Made by a program: the position numbers and the translations under genes. From the NCBI RefSeq assembly GCF_009729015.1, contig NZ_CP045482.1:802001-866000 (forward strand): a stretch of DNA of 64,000 bases, written 5' to 3'. The notes beneath the pieces were generated by a model. The model was not told where the DNA came from. It did not search any database and saw only the letters and a program-made list of their open reading frames with translations. Below are positions 9,272-17,803 of this stretch, piece after piece. Origin of the DNA: Acidianus ambivalens (GTDB lineage Archaea > Thermoproteota > Thermoprotei_A > Sulfolobales > Sulfolobaceae). Each line of letters starts with the position of its first letter. The stretch's first letter is position 1.

Positions 9272-9574
9272 ATGCCACAAACATGTCCAATGTGTGGAGC
9301 AACTTTAAGGCCAGATTTAAATTATTGTGAAGTATGTGGTGCAGATGTTTCAATATATGATCAAGTATTGCAACTAATAATGAACTCACAGCCTTTCCAA
9401 GGTCCTATACTTAATCAACCGGTTCCTCAACAACCTATGATGCAACAATCAATACAACAGCCAATTCAACAAGGTATAGTTTGCCCGAACTGCGGTCAGC
9501 TAAATCCACCAGACGCAAAAAGGTGCATGTATTGCGGAGCAGAACTCCATAAGCATCATCACCACTTCTGGTGA
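9272..9574 (+). CDS. Double zinc-ribbon protein with Gln/Pro-rich linker
   Basis: From ATG 9272 (preferred to a GTG at 9236 because the protein then begins MPQTCPMCG) the product has 100 residues. It has an N-terminal ribbon CPMCG...CEVCG, a Gln/Pro/Met-rich linker, and a C-terminal ribbon CPNCG...CMYCG followed by a His-rich tail. It probably binds two zinc ions and mediates protein contacts. Only 5 nt separate it from the AIM24-family gene at 9580, so they are probably co-transcribed. A related ribbon/linker design occurs at the end of the protein at 59047. Confidence 0.8.
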   Translation: MPQTCPMCGATLRPDLNYCEVCGADVSIYDQVLQLIMNSQPFQGPILNQPVPQQPMMQQSIQQPIQQGIVCPNCGQLNPPDAKRCMYCGAELHKHHHHFW

Positions 9575-9579
9575 TATAA

Positions 9580-10314
9580 ATGCCCTTGTATAGAATCCTA
9601 GGTTACGACATGCAGCACGTAAGAGTGTACTTAAATGAAGGGGAAATGATTTACGGAGACGGAGGTCACCTAGTTGCTAAATCTCCTTCAGTAAAGATAA
9701 ACTATGCTGCACAAGGAGGGATAATAAAATCCTTTGAAAGAGAACTAACTGGCAGTAGATTTTTCATAATGCAAGTTTACGGCCCTGGAGTAGTCGAATT
9801 CTCCTCATTTTTACCTGGAAGAATAGTAAAAATTGATCTAAATGGCAACGGAATAAGGGTTGAACACAATTCTTTCCTATTTGCCGAACAAGGGGTTCAA
9901 TATTCGGCAACTTTAGATAAAATATCTGTAGGCTGGTTAGGCGGTGAAGGTCTACTAATGGCTCACTTTTCTGGGCAAGGTTCAGTTTTCGTTCACGCAC
10001 TAGGCGGAGTGAGCAGTTTCGTTCTACAACAAGGGGAGGAAATTGAAGTTGAAGAAGGACATTTATTGGCATTTGACGACTCCATGCAGTATTCCCTTAC
10101 TAGAGCAGGGGGAATAAAGACAATGCTATTCGGCCACATAGAGAAGGAAGGAGCTTTCTTCATTAAACTAACCGGCCCGGGAAGAGTATGGTTGCACAAC
10201 GTATCGTTGGAGCAGTTAATCGCAAAACTTAACTTAATGACAGGAGGTAATGGAGGACCTGCACAGCCTCAAGGTCCTTCTATCGATATTCAGAATTTTA
10301 GAATAGGATTATGA
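9580..10314 (+). CDS. AIM24/TIGR00266-family protein
   Basis: This 244-residue protein is made of repeated beta-rich blocks with Gly-rich turns (for example LTGPGRVWLHNVS near the end and GQGSVFVHALGG in the middle), as in the AIM24 family of double-stranded beta-helix-like proteins. The biochemical role of the family in prokaryotes is unknown. It follows the zinc-ribbon gene directly. Its 3' end overlaps by 3 nt the stop of the convergent, transposon-split GNAT gene. There is no signal peptide, so it is probably cytosolic. Confidence 0.82.
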   Translation: MPLYRILGYDMQHVRVYLNEGEMIYGDGGHLVAKSPSVKINYAAQGGIIKSFERELTGSRFFIMQVYGPGVVEFSSFLPGRIVKIDLNGNGIRVEHNSFLFAEQGVQYSATLDKISVGWLGGEGLLMAHFSGQGSVFVHALGGVSSFVLQQGEEIEVEEGHLLAFDDSMQYSLTRAGGIKTMLFGHIEKEGAFFIKLTGPGRVWLHNVSLEQLIAKLNLMTGGNGGPAQPQGPSIDIQNFRIGL

Positions 10315-10593
10315 AGATAGAAAACTCTCACAAGATTTTTCTTTTTTCAATTCTTTACACAAAATCAGATTATCGTCGTATGCGTTAAGCAATTCTATAA
10401 CTGAAAAACTGACTTCGTCTTCTTTGAAAACCTTATAATTTAATGAAGTGAATAAGGAAACTGCAACTTTATTCCAATCTCTTGTTGAGGCTAACGAGAG
10501 ACTTAAGCCCTTCTTTATAAAGTAATCCTCAGCTTTCCTTACAAGTGCCTTACCGTGACCTTTACCTCTATGACAAGGGAGTACCGTTTGTCC

Positions 10594-11832
10594 CTACACT
10601 TTCATTTCAATCATTTTATGTTTATTCATGATCGAGTGTAGGGACTTAGCCCTCAACCATACGCTCATTTTAATCACGTATGGATCATGGGACTCCTTCG
10701 AGCCCAACGGCACGGGGCTCACATCTCCAGCCCTCTTCGTTAAGTTGTACAGTGCAACCACATCCCTATGCCATTTCTCCTCCCCCTTCTCACAAACACC
10801 AACCCTTGGGGCATTGCCCCCATCGGGTTGGTAAGCAATCTTACAACCATGAACTGGACAAACAGTGGAAGTATATGAGGGATTAACTAAGACCACCGGG
10901 ACACCAAACTCCCTAGCCTTCTCAATGATGAAGTTCTTCATAGATGAAAACGCTGAACGGTAAATTCTCAACCTAAGCTGAGAATCTTTCACATCCTTAA
11001 CCATGTGTTCTGGAGTTCTTCTTGGCAAGTCCTCCAAAACTATGGCACTTCTGCTTTCAAAAGCCTCTTCAACGATAAGCTTAGCTAATTTCCTCCTAAT
11101 GTCTACTTTCTTATCCCCCTCCCTCAACCTCTTTAACTTTCTCCTCACTTCTCTATCCTTAGTTGACTTACCAGTGGTTATTGACTTCCTCCTATACTCA
11201 TACCCCAGAGTAATCCTCTTAGTGTTTGTTTCAAGCAACACGGGTTTACTGTTTATAAGTAGGGAGACTGAATTCTCGTTAAGGTCAACGGGAATAAACG
11301 CTTTAGGTTCATAAGGTTTAGGTTCATCCTTCTTAAAAATGACGTAGAACTCCACAACATTTCGCTTCAACAATTTAAACCTAGCCTCGCTAGCAATCAA
11401 CCAGCCCTTGTTATAATATCTCCAGAAGATCTTAGGGAAGGTTGGTGAAATGAAAACCCTACCCCTCTTTACGGCTATCGAGATTTTATCAAGGCTGAAC
11501 TTCCATAAATGGTCATCTAAGTGCACAGTAACCTTCCTCACTGACGGTTTATCAGTATAACTCCTACCTTTTTTCTTTAACTTCTCAAAGCTATCTAACC
11601 TTTCGCTAGCGTCCTCACAAGCTGTATAAATGTAATGTGATGGTAAGTCCTTGTGCTTCTCCCTCTCTTCTCTGTAAATTCCAGCCTTAATCCGGGTGAA
11701 GGAGGTAGCCTTATTTACGAGTCCATAATTTATTGCATCATCTAGAACTTCTCTATACTCTTTCTCAACTTCCTTAAGTGCTGAGTATGTGGCGTAGTCG
11801 ACCCTAACTCTTAACTTCACTGTCCTCTCCAT
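10594..11832 (-). CDS. tnpB: RNA-guided nuclease TnpB of IS607 element 1
   Basis: This 412-residue TnpB, the ancestor family of Cas12, has all three RuvC acidic residues: D183 in FIPVDLNENS, E267 in AIVLEDLP and D357 in WHRDVVALYN. The zinc-binding segment between the last two is unusual (CPVHGC...GVCEKG instead of two clear CxxC pairs). The open frame is full length, so the protein may be active. It overlaps tnpA by 29 nt and is probably coupled to it. Confidence 0.9.
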   Translation of the reverse strand: MERTVKLRVRVDYATYSALKEVEKEYREVLDDAINYGLVNKATSFTRIKAGIYREEREKHKDLPSHYIYTACEDASERLDSFEKLKKKGRSYTDKPSVRKVTVHLDDHLWKFSLDKISIAVKRGRVFISPTFPKIFWRYYNKGWLIASEARFKLLKRNVVEFYVIFKKDEPKPYEPKAFIPVDLNENSVSLLINSKPVLLETNTKRITLGYEYRRKSITTGKSTKDREVRRKLKRLREGDKKVDIRRKLAKLIVEEAFESRSAIVLEDLPRRTPEHMVKDVKDSQLRLRIYRSAFSSMKNFIIEKAREFGVPVVLVNPSYTSTVCPVHGCKIAYQPDGGNAPRVGVCEKGEEKWHRDVVALYNLTKRAGDVSPVPLGSKESHDPYVIKMSVWLRAKSLHSIMNKHKMIEMKV

Positions 11833-12442
11833 TTAGCTCACCTATCACTTTTTTTACACCTTGAACTAGGACTGTCTTCTTGTGACTCCTCATTCCGTAA
11901 ATTTTCCCAGCGAATGAGGTAATGATGGAGATTAAGTCCTCAACTAACTCTTGCGTATCTTTGGGTTCTTCACCGAAAACTACTTCAATCTTAACTCCCA
12001 TGGTTGAAAAGAACTCTTCAATGTACTCGAAGCCAAAACGCGTTAACCTATCCTTGTAGGTTATTAATACAACATCAATGCTCCTCCCTTCAACAAGTTT
12101 GAATAGCTTCAGTAGTCCTTTCCTTTGCGTGTTTAACCCGCTGGCAACGTCTTTCAAAACCTCAATCACTTTATATCCCTTTGCTGTTGCGTAATTTGTT
12201 AGGTAGTTTATTTGCCTCTCTAAGTCCATTTTTTGGTCTGCTGAGGAAACTCTTGCGTAAATTACTGCTCTTGTTTCTTCCCTCCTCTCTAAGTACTTCT
12301 TAATTTCACTATAAGGTATTCTGTACTTTCCACCTTCAGTTGTTACTGCCCTTATTTTCCCTTCTCTAATCCACCGTAGGAGTGTTGAGTATGAAATACC
12401 GAGAAGTTGGCAAGCCTCCTTAGGTCTCAGTAGTCTTTCCAC
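11804..12442 (-). CDS. tnpA: IS607 serine recombinase/transposase TnpA, element 1
   Basis: This 212-residue protein has an N-terminal MerR-like helix-turn-helix (RPKEACQLLGISYSTLLRWI) followed by a small serine-recombinase domain. VIYARVSSADQ carries the catalytic Ser and LITYKDRLTRFGF the conserved Arg residues. It is intact and normal in length for the family. It reads first in the tnpA-tnpB operon; an AT-rich promoter region lies between its ATG and the element end at 12494. Confidence 0.92.
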   Translation of the reverse strand: MERLLRPKEACQLLGISYSTLLRWIREGKIRAVTTEGGKYRIPYSEIKKYLERREETRAVIYARVSSADQKMDLERQINYLTNYATAKGYKVIEVLKDVASGLNTQRKGLLKLFKLVEGRSIDVVLITYKDRLTRFGFEYIEEFFSTMGVKIEVVFGEEPKDTQELVEDLISIITSFAGKIYGMRSHKKTVLVQGVKKVIGELNGEDSEVKS

Positions 12443-12667
12443 AAAATTTAGTCGATAATAAATGAATATAAAAAGATTTATGTTAATGCGAAAAAGGATT
12501 CAGCCCTAGGTAAAATATTATTCCTACATCTTCATAAATTTTCAATTCTACAAATCCTATAATCTCTTCGCCTTCTTTCTCTACTAGAATTTTTGAACTA
12601 CTCAAGTTAAGTAATGCATAGTACGAATCAAAGGGAGAAAGGCTCTTCTTTATAACTTCCTTTAGCT

Positions 12668-13081
12668 TCATAGCATCGAGCCTATGAGGGAAAATAATGA
12701 ATCTTCCGGTATCATTCCTGCATATGGCATTAATCCTCCTGTAGTTCCTAACGCTGAAAGTAAGGAATTGTGGAGAGTATAATCGTCAACCATTCCGGGC
12801 AAGGAAAGTAAACCTGCATGCCCGGTTTCTACTCCTAGAAAGCCAGGGGATTGACAAAGCCTCACTGTGTAAGCAATGTTAGGATACGACGAGAGTATCG
12901 AGGGATGTATTACTTGCAGAACACCTAGGTTTTGCCCCATAAATGGATAGGTTTGGAATCCCATACCTCCGAAGAAGTCCAGCAGTCGCTGAATTATTCC
13001 TCCTAAACCGAAACTTTGGAACGGAAAAGTAGCATATCTTCCTCCTAAACCTATGGGCGAACCGCACAATGGTGACATCAT
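12668..13081 (-). CDS. Gly/Pro/Phe-rich small protein of unknown function
   Basis: The frame extends to 13129. However, TTTATATTTAAAAA (about 13104-13117) is a strong TATA box about 30 nt before the ATG pair at 13081/13078, so a leaderless start there (MMSPLCGSPIGLGG) is preferred. The product of about 137 residues is rich in Gly, Pro, Leu and Phe, with segments such as GLGGIIQRLLDFFGGMG, and has no clear signal peptide or catalytic motif. It is coupled by ATGA to the GNAT gene, so the two once formed an operon. The low-complexity hydrophobic composition could suit a gas-vesicle-like, structural or peptide substrate role, but nothing proves this. Confidence 0.6.
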   Translation of the reverse strand: MMSPLCGSPIGLGGRYATFPFQSFGLGGIIQRLLDFFGGMGFQTYPFMGQNLGVLQVIHPSILSSYPNIAYTVRLCQSPGFLGVETGHAGLLSLPGMVDDYTLHNSLLSALGTTGGLMPYAGMIPEDSLFSLIGSML

Positions 13082-13222
13082 AAAATATACATAGTCGTAA
13101 TGATTTTTAAATATAAATGAAAAAGGCAAAGTTCACGAGTTTCTTTCTAGGGCATCATAATAACCTAATCGACGTAAAGACGTGAGCTTTTATTTAAAAA
13201 CGACATAATTGTATAAAATAGG

Positions 13223-13694
13223 ATGAGTGAAAAAGTAGTTTGGGAAGATGTAAGAAAGTACGGAAAATTAAGGATGGATGAGAGCATAGATGAGGCTTTA
13301 ATTTCCTTAGAGTTATTAAAACAGGGTAAGTTAAGGAATTCAGCAAGTAAAGCTTCAATGGCGTTTAAGGTTTTCTTGAGTGGTTTAGTAAGTATTAATA
13401 ATTCCACTTTCTCCTCACTTTTAGACGAAAAAGAAAGGAAGTTCTTCTACAAGATTGGGTTTACTGCGCCTTCAAATATGTTTATTTTGTACTCATCACT
13501 TTTAGAATAAGGATAAAGAAGCGCTTTCACTTCACATTGGTTACGATAAAGCAGGAGAATATTCTCCAATTACATCTAAAGACGATGCAAAGAAATGGAT
13601 TATTGACTTCATAACAAATTTGGCCAAATTAATTATAAAAGTTGAAGAAAAAGGTAAGGAAATCTTAAATGAAGTTGAAGAATTGAAGAAATAA
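13223..13694 (+). pseudogene. PaREP1-like HEPN-superfamily gene with a frameshift
   Basis: The first frame (13223-13510, starting MSEKVVWEDVRKYGKL) ends at LYSSLLE. The second (to 13694) continues as KDKEALSLHIGYDKAGE and ends in EVEELKK. They join if the T at about 13511 in GAATAAGGATAAA is removed, giving LLEKDKEALS. The helical composition and position among related genes suggest PaREP1/PaREP8 proteins, a crenarchaeal HEPN-related repeat family. A TATA element (TTATTTAAAA, about 13192) lies 26 nt before the ATG. This is either a genuine single-base insertion or a sequence error. Confidence 0.6.
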
Positions 13695-13839
13695 TTTAGA
13701 TGCGAGATGTATACATGCAAATAAACAAATTCTCTTATGTTAACTTTTAGTTAACAATCCTTTATTTTTGAATAAATGGCAATAATAAAACCAGATTCTG
13801 TACATACTGTCGGCATTTTTCAAAAATCCTTTGCATTGT

Positions 13840-15066
13840 TCAATGCGATATAAGAAATCTCCACAGTGGTATTACTTTAATCTTCCTTCCATCTACGTTA
13901 ATTTCGTCCTCTAAGTCCCAACTTATTAGCTTTAGTTTATTTAATCCTAGCGATTCACTTCCCTTAACTAACGATTTAATCTCGTTCCTGTTTATTTCAT
14001 CCTTAGACGAAACGAAAGATACTTGAATTAACTCTCCCTCCTTCTCGTCGAAGAAGTCGACTTCGTAATCTTCTCCCCTTAAATAATAAACTCCTTCTAG
14101 TTGATTTTTCCTCAATAAGTGAATTGCCACTACATTTTCCATTAAACCGCCGTATGAGAATGGCGCTAAGTAATTCACTATTCCAGGGTCAACGACGTAA
14201 ATCTTCCTCTGGCCATTAATCTGCTTAGGACTCCTACTGTACCTCCTTATTGGATAAACTAAGTATGATTCTTGAAGATAGCTAAGCCATTCTTCCACGG
14301 TAGCAGTACTAACTCCTAAACTGTAAGATATTTTCCTTATTGAAATTTCTGAGGAATAATATTTAACTATAGAATTTGCGAACTCCTTAAATTTAATCAC
14401 ATCCCTTAGCTTGTATCTGCCAACCACGTCCTTTATTAAAACGTCGTTATAAATCGATGGGATAATCCTCTTTCCTAACGATATGGCTTCCGGAAATCCA
14501 CCTTCCCTTAAGTATTCCTCCAGGTTTGATTTTATTAACGAAACTGACCTGGTTGAGTAAAGGTCTAGTGATACTCCTTTATACGTTAAGTATTCCTTAA
14601 ATGAAAAGGGGAAGAGAATCAGATCCACGTGCCTGCCAGTAAGAGCAGTAGAAAGCTCTCCTGAAAGTAATCCAGAACTGCTCCCAGTTATTATTACTAC
14701 TTTATCCTTTCTAAGTCTGTTAACGAAAAGCTCCCAACCTTTTACGTACTGAGGTTCGTCTATTAAAACGTAATTAAAATCTCCATACATTTCATAAAAG
14801 GCTCTGGTAAGCATATCAAAGTCATTAAAATTGACTAATCTATCGTCACTGAAGTCAACGTATGCAAATTTTTTACCTTTCACTAAGAGGTAACCTAATG
14901 TCGATTTACCAGACCTCCTTACTCCTAATATGGAGAATACGTTAGGTTTTGAAATATAAGGAGTAACGTCAAAGGGTAATTCCCTCTCTACAATTTTCTC
15001 TCTTTCTAATAATTTTAAGTACTCCATCTGGTCTCCTAAAATCCTCTTTAATTCTTCAATGTTCAC
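13840..15066 (-). CDS. AAA-family ATPase with DUF4143 domain
   Basis: This 408-residue protein has Walker A GVRRSGKST (48-56) and Walker B YVLIDEPQ (101-105), a sensor region VIITGSSSGLL, a winged-helix-like middle, and a DUF4143 C-terminal domain (KIYVVDPGIVNYL, MENVVAIHLL, LRGEDYEVDFF) resembling a restriction-endonuclease fold. Such STAND/AAA proteins are abundant, of uncertain role, and often patchily distributed. Two 18-bp palindromes lie directly upstream of its start. The gene appears complete. Confidence 0.88.
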   Translation of the reverse strand: MNIEELKRILGDQMEYLKLLEREKIVERELPFDVTPYISKPNVFSILGVRRSGKSTLGYLLVKGKKFAYVDFSDDRLVNFNDFDMLTRAFYEMYGDFNYVLIDEPQYVKGWELFVNRLRKDKVVIITGSSSGLLSGELSTALTGRHVDLILFPFSFKEYLTYKGVSLDLYSTRSVSLIKSNLEEYLREGGFPEAISLGKRIIPSIYNDVLIKDVVGRYKLRDVIKFKEFANSIVKYYSSEISIRKISYSLGVSTATVEEWLSYLQESYLVYPIRRYSRSPKQINGQRKIYVVDPGIVNYLAPFSYGGLMENVVAIHLLRKNQLEGVYYLRGEDYEVDFFDEKEGELIQVSFVSSKDEINRNEIKSLVKGSESLGLNKLKLISWDLEDEINVDGRKIKVIPLWRFLISH

Positions 15067-15094
15067 TAGTAATAACTAGTCGCTATGTAAAAAT

Positions 15095-15146
15095 GTTTTA
15101 CTATACTAAAACACTCTTAGGGAGATCTGTTTTAGTATACTAAAAC
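15095..15146. promoter_or_regulatory. Two 18-bp palindromes upstream of the AAA ATPase gene
   Basis: GTTTTACTATACTAAAAC (15095-15112) and GTTTTAGTATACTAAAAC (15129-15146) differ at one base, and the second is a perfect palindrome. Their starts are 34 nt apart, a little over three helical turns. They sit 29 nt upstream of the ATPase ATG (15066). This spacing and similarity are typical of a paired operator bound cooperatively by a dimeric repressor. The cognate protein is unknown. Confidence 0.65.
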
Positions 15147-15147
15147 A

Positions 15148-15246
15148 ATGCCAACAAGAGATTAGGGGTTTATCTGGGATTTGGGTATAGTAATTTTTAC
15201 CTTAGTGTTAATTATATTGATAAATTACCTGCATAAAAGAAGCTAA
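15148..15246 (+). pseudogene. Possible relic of a small membrane protein
   Basis: ATG CCA ACA AGA GAT is followed by TAG. The same frame then continues as a single hydrophobic helix (DLGIVIFTLVLIILINYL) ending HKRS. It looks like a one-helix protein, or the tail of a permease, interrupted by a nonsense codon. The ATG begins just 2 nt after the second palindrome. It is very short, so support is weak. Confidence 0.25.
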
Positions 15247-15281
15247 GAGCCCTTTTTAATTTTATTACGCTAGTATTAACT

Positions 15282-16583
15282 ATGGATAAAGAAATGATGC
15301 CGTCGCCGCTTCTTGTTCATTATAACAAGGAGATAGTAAAAAAGGAGATCTTTGAATTTTCAAAGAATAGGTGGATTGCACTTTACGGTAAAACGATGAT
15401 AAGGTATAACGGTGAAGAGCCTCTATCCCTATCATCTCCGGAAGAGGTTCCTTCTCTAGTGAAGAGGTTTGACGCAAGGACTATTTACGCTACTACAGGA
15501 AAATATGAGAAAGTGAATAAAGAAAACGTGAGTGGAGACAAAATAGTTGCTTATACTCCTTTCTTTGACATTGACACTAAGATAGATAAATGGGAATACG
15601 CAATAAAGGCTGCGGATGTAATTATTTCTGCCCTAGATAAGGAAGGAGTTTCAATGTCTGTTTATTTACTATGGAGTGGTGAGGGAATTCACGTAAGGAT
15701 AAACGAAAACGCTATACCGAAAGATTACGATCCTTTAACTGCAGCCCATGCAATAGTTCAATACATATTAAGGAAAGTTAAGGATGAAATAAAGAAGCTT
15801 TCAGATGAATCAGGAGGAGTACTTAAAATAGACGAGCTAATTGACGCAAAGAGAATATTCACTGCTCCTCTCTCATTCCATAAGGAATTGGATTATGTAG
15901 CAGTTTGTTTTTCTCCAGATAAATTGCACGAATTCAATTTAGACTGGGCTAAGCCTGACAGCTTTAAGCATGAAGAAGGAGTCTTCTCAAGGTACGTAGA
16001 AGACGAGACAGAAGAGCTTCTTTCTAAAGCTATCCTTGAATATAAGCCAACTCACGAGGGAATAAGGCCAGAAAGAAGAACTACTCCGCAAGGTAAGATA
16101 GGTAGGTTTCAAGTAATGGGAATAGTCCAGGCTGCAAGGTATTACGTACTTTACGGAGATTTGGCTAAGGCACAGTCTTTTGGATTAAATAGGGCAATAT
16201 TTTACGCGTGGGCTAAGTATTACGGTAAGGGTTACACTCCTAAAGTTACTGGACAAAAGTTGCCAGCAGAATTTAGGAAGGATAGAATATTAGTAACAGT
16301 TGCAGGAGAACAAGTTTACCAGAATCCAGAAAACGGGCTTTTCGTAATAGGTGATAAGGAGCAAACTCCAGAAGATTATAATAGAGAAATTAAGGAGAAG
16401 ATTAACGCCGTAATCCCTTACGATAAGGCTTGGGAAGCAACTGTAAAATACGTTTCTTCGTTTCCTAAAGAGGTTTTGCAAAATCAGAGAGAATTTTATC
16501 AGAAAGTGTACTTACCAATTCGTGACGCGTTCATAGAAAAAGTTGTAAATAGGAAGAGCGGCCTAGACGCTTTCTTTAAATGA
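15282..16583 (+). CDS. Archaeo-eukaryotic primase (AEP) superfamily protein
   Basis: This 433-residue protein has the AEP hallmarks: a DxD pair in YTPFFDIDT (D96, D98) and a His in LLWSGEGIHVRI (H137), followed by DELIDAKRIFTAPLSFH as a probable third motif. A helical C-terminal part (KIGRFQVMGIVQAARYY and LNRAIFYAWAKYYGKGY) resembles a PriCT-like accessory domain. It is not the canonical PriS of the replicative primase, which lacks this C-terminal layout, so a repair, translesion or mobile-element role is possible. TATA TTTTTAATTTTA at about 15253 implies a leaderless transcript. Confidence 0.72.
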   Translation: MDKEMMPSPLLVHYNKEIVKKEIFEFSKNRWIALYGKTMIRYNGEEPLSLSSPEEVPSLVKRFDARTIYATTGKYEKVNKENVSGDKIVAYTPFFDIDTKIDKWEYAIKAADVIISALDKEGVSMSVYLLWSGEGIHVRINENAIPKDYDPLTAAHAIVQYILRKVKDEIKKLSDESGGVLKIDELIDAKRIFTAPLSFHKELDYVAVCFSPDKLHEFNLDWAKPDSFKHEEGVFSRYVEDETEELLSKAILEYKPTHEGIRPERRTTPQGKIGRFQVMGIVQAARYYVLYGDLAKAQSFGLNRAIFYAWAKYYGKGYTPKVTGQKLPAEFRKDRILVTVAGEQVYQNPENGLFVIGDKEQTPEDYNREIKEKINAVIPYDKAWEATVKYVSSFPKEVLQNQREFYQKVYLPIRDAFIEKVVNRKSGLDAFFK

Positions 16584-16600
16584 TTCATAGTACTCCATTT

Positions 16601-17803
16601 TTAAATGAATTTGTTTGTCTTTAATCCATAAAGGAGTAATTTATAGTCCTTCCCACTAACGTAAGTAGATACTATAGCACTCATTACTATAGAATAAGGA
16701 ATAAAATACATGTCACCAATCTCCTTCATAATTGATATAATTCTTATTGATTTTTTTAAAGCTAAAGGATTTACAGCAGGAGAAACTTCTAAGTTTAACC
16801 AACCGTACTTCTTAACTTCCTCCTTAATTTCTTTAAAGTCCACACCATTATCTATTGCCTTCTGAAAATCCCTCTCAACGTCAATTATTAATTCCTTTAA
16901 TTTAACAAATAAGTGAACCGCGTCTTCTAAGGAAATTCCGCTCTTCTTTAAAGCCCAATTAGCGTATCTGAGGGAGGAGAGTAATATTCTTCTGCTAGTT
17001 TCACTTTTTGATTCTATAAATGAAGATAATTCCTTCGACTCCAATTTTCCTAATTCTTTCTCTAGGAATTTCCTTGAAAAATAAAGCCTATCTTCATTCA
17101 GCTGAGTTACTGTAATCTCTTCGGGGTCTATAAGTACCTCACCCATCTTTAAGCCTATTCTAGGTGGAGAATTAGATAGGAAGACGTATGGCCTAAAGAA
17201 AGGGAAAAGCTCTTTAGAAACTAAAATCACGTATGTAGTTAACCCCATGTAATCGCTTACTATTTCCTTCCCAGAGGTCACTTTCTTTACAGTCTCATCA
17301 AAATTTGGAGTATAAAACCTCCAAACATAAGGGAATATATATTTTGGCTCTTCATCGCTCGAAGGTTTAAAGAACTCCTTTAAGGACAACTTATCTAGAA
17401 TGAAGTCCTCATATTCTTCCTTTATTTTTTCTGCTTCTTTCTCGTCTTTAAACTTGTTGAGTAGAAAGCTTATAGCGTTTCGAGCGTATTCCTTTCCAGA
17501 GATATAATCGTTTAAAACCTTCTGTTGGAAATAAGTAGCATAAATTGGAAAATCCTTATTCCTTATCTCGTTAATTTCGTCGCAAGACTCAAACTTTATG
17601 CTTTCAATAACTTCTAGATATTCCTTCTCTTCCGGCTTTTTCTCATACATAAAAGGCAGTAAGAATAGGGAAACTACAAAGTTAGGGTCTGTAAACTCCT
17701 TCCTATTGCCTGCGTCAATTAGTATTGAGTTTGGCAGTATTGATTCTAGCATTATGTAAATATGTGAAACAAGGTTTAAAGATGTTCCTCTCTCTTGAAC
17801 CAA
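16601..17803 (-). CDS. Conserved hypothetical protein
   Basis: This 400-residue soluble, Lys/Glu-rich protein begins MVQERGTSLNLVSHIYIMLE. It has no signal peptide and no recognised motif; the C-terminal third contains helical repeats rich in Lys and Ile. It starts 28 nt inside the 3' end of the MFS gene at 17776, so the two are co-translated. The tail-to-tail neighbour is the AEP protein. No function can be assigned. Confidence 0.65.
   Translation of the reverse strand: MVQERGTSLNLVSHIYIMLESILPNSILIDAGNRKEFTDPNFVVSLFLLPFMYEKKPEEKEYLEVIESIKFESCDEINEIRNKDFPIYATYFQQKVLNDYISGKEYARNAISFLLNKFKDEKEAEKIKEEYEDFILDKLSLKEFFKPSSDEEPKYIFPYVWRFYTPNFDETVKKVTSGKEIVSDYMGLTTYVILVSKELFPFFRPYVFLSNSPPRIGLKMGEVLIDPEEITVTQLNEDRLYFSRKFLEKELGKLESKELSSFIESKSETSRRILLSSLRYANWALKKSGISLEDAVHLFVKLKELIIDVERDFQKAIDNGVDFKEIKEEVKKYGWLNLEVSPAVNPLALKKSIRIISIMKEIGDMYFIPYSIVMSAIVSTYVSGKDYKLLLYGLKTNKFI

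Larger units (their letters stand above)
10575..12497 (-). mobile_element. IS607-family insertion sequence (ISC19xx type), copy 1
   Basis: This element of about 1.9 kb carries a serine-recombinase transposase (tnpA) and tnpB. Both ends fall at an AAGG tetranucleotide (10575-10578 and 12494-12497) inside the GNAT gene. One copy of AAGG belongs to the target, giving a unit of 1,919 bp. There are no terminal inverted repeats, as expected for IS607, whose recombinase uses a short shared core that often contains GG. Only about 15 nt separate the tnpB stop from the right end, so any guide (omega) RNA must overlap the 3' part of tnpB. Confidence 0.88.
10309..12671 (-). pseudogene. GNAT N-acetyltransferase gene split by an IS607 element
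   Basis: The 5' part (12671 down to 12494) encodes MKLKEVIKKSL through YLGLN. The 3' part (10574 down to 10309) encodes the acetyl-CoA-binding loop CHRGKGHGKALV and the rest of a GNAT fold. Removing the element between its two AAGG copies rejoins them in frame as LGLNPCHRGKGHGK, with the P-x-x-R-G-K-G-x-G signature. This gives exactly 148 codons (147 residues plus stop), a normal GNAT length. The start ATG overlaps the stop of the upstream Gly-rich gene (ATGA). The substrate is unknown. Without excision the gene is dead. Confidence 0.88.
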
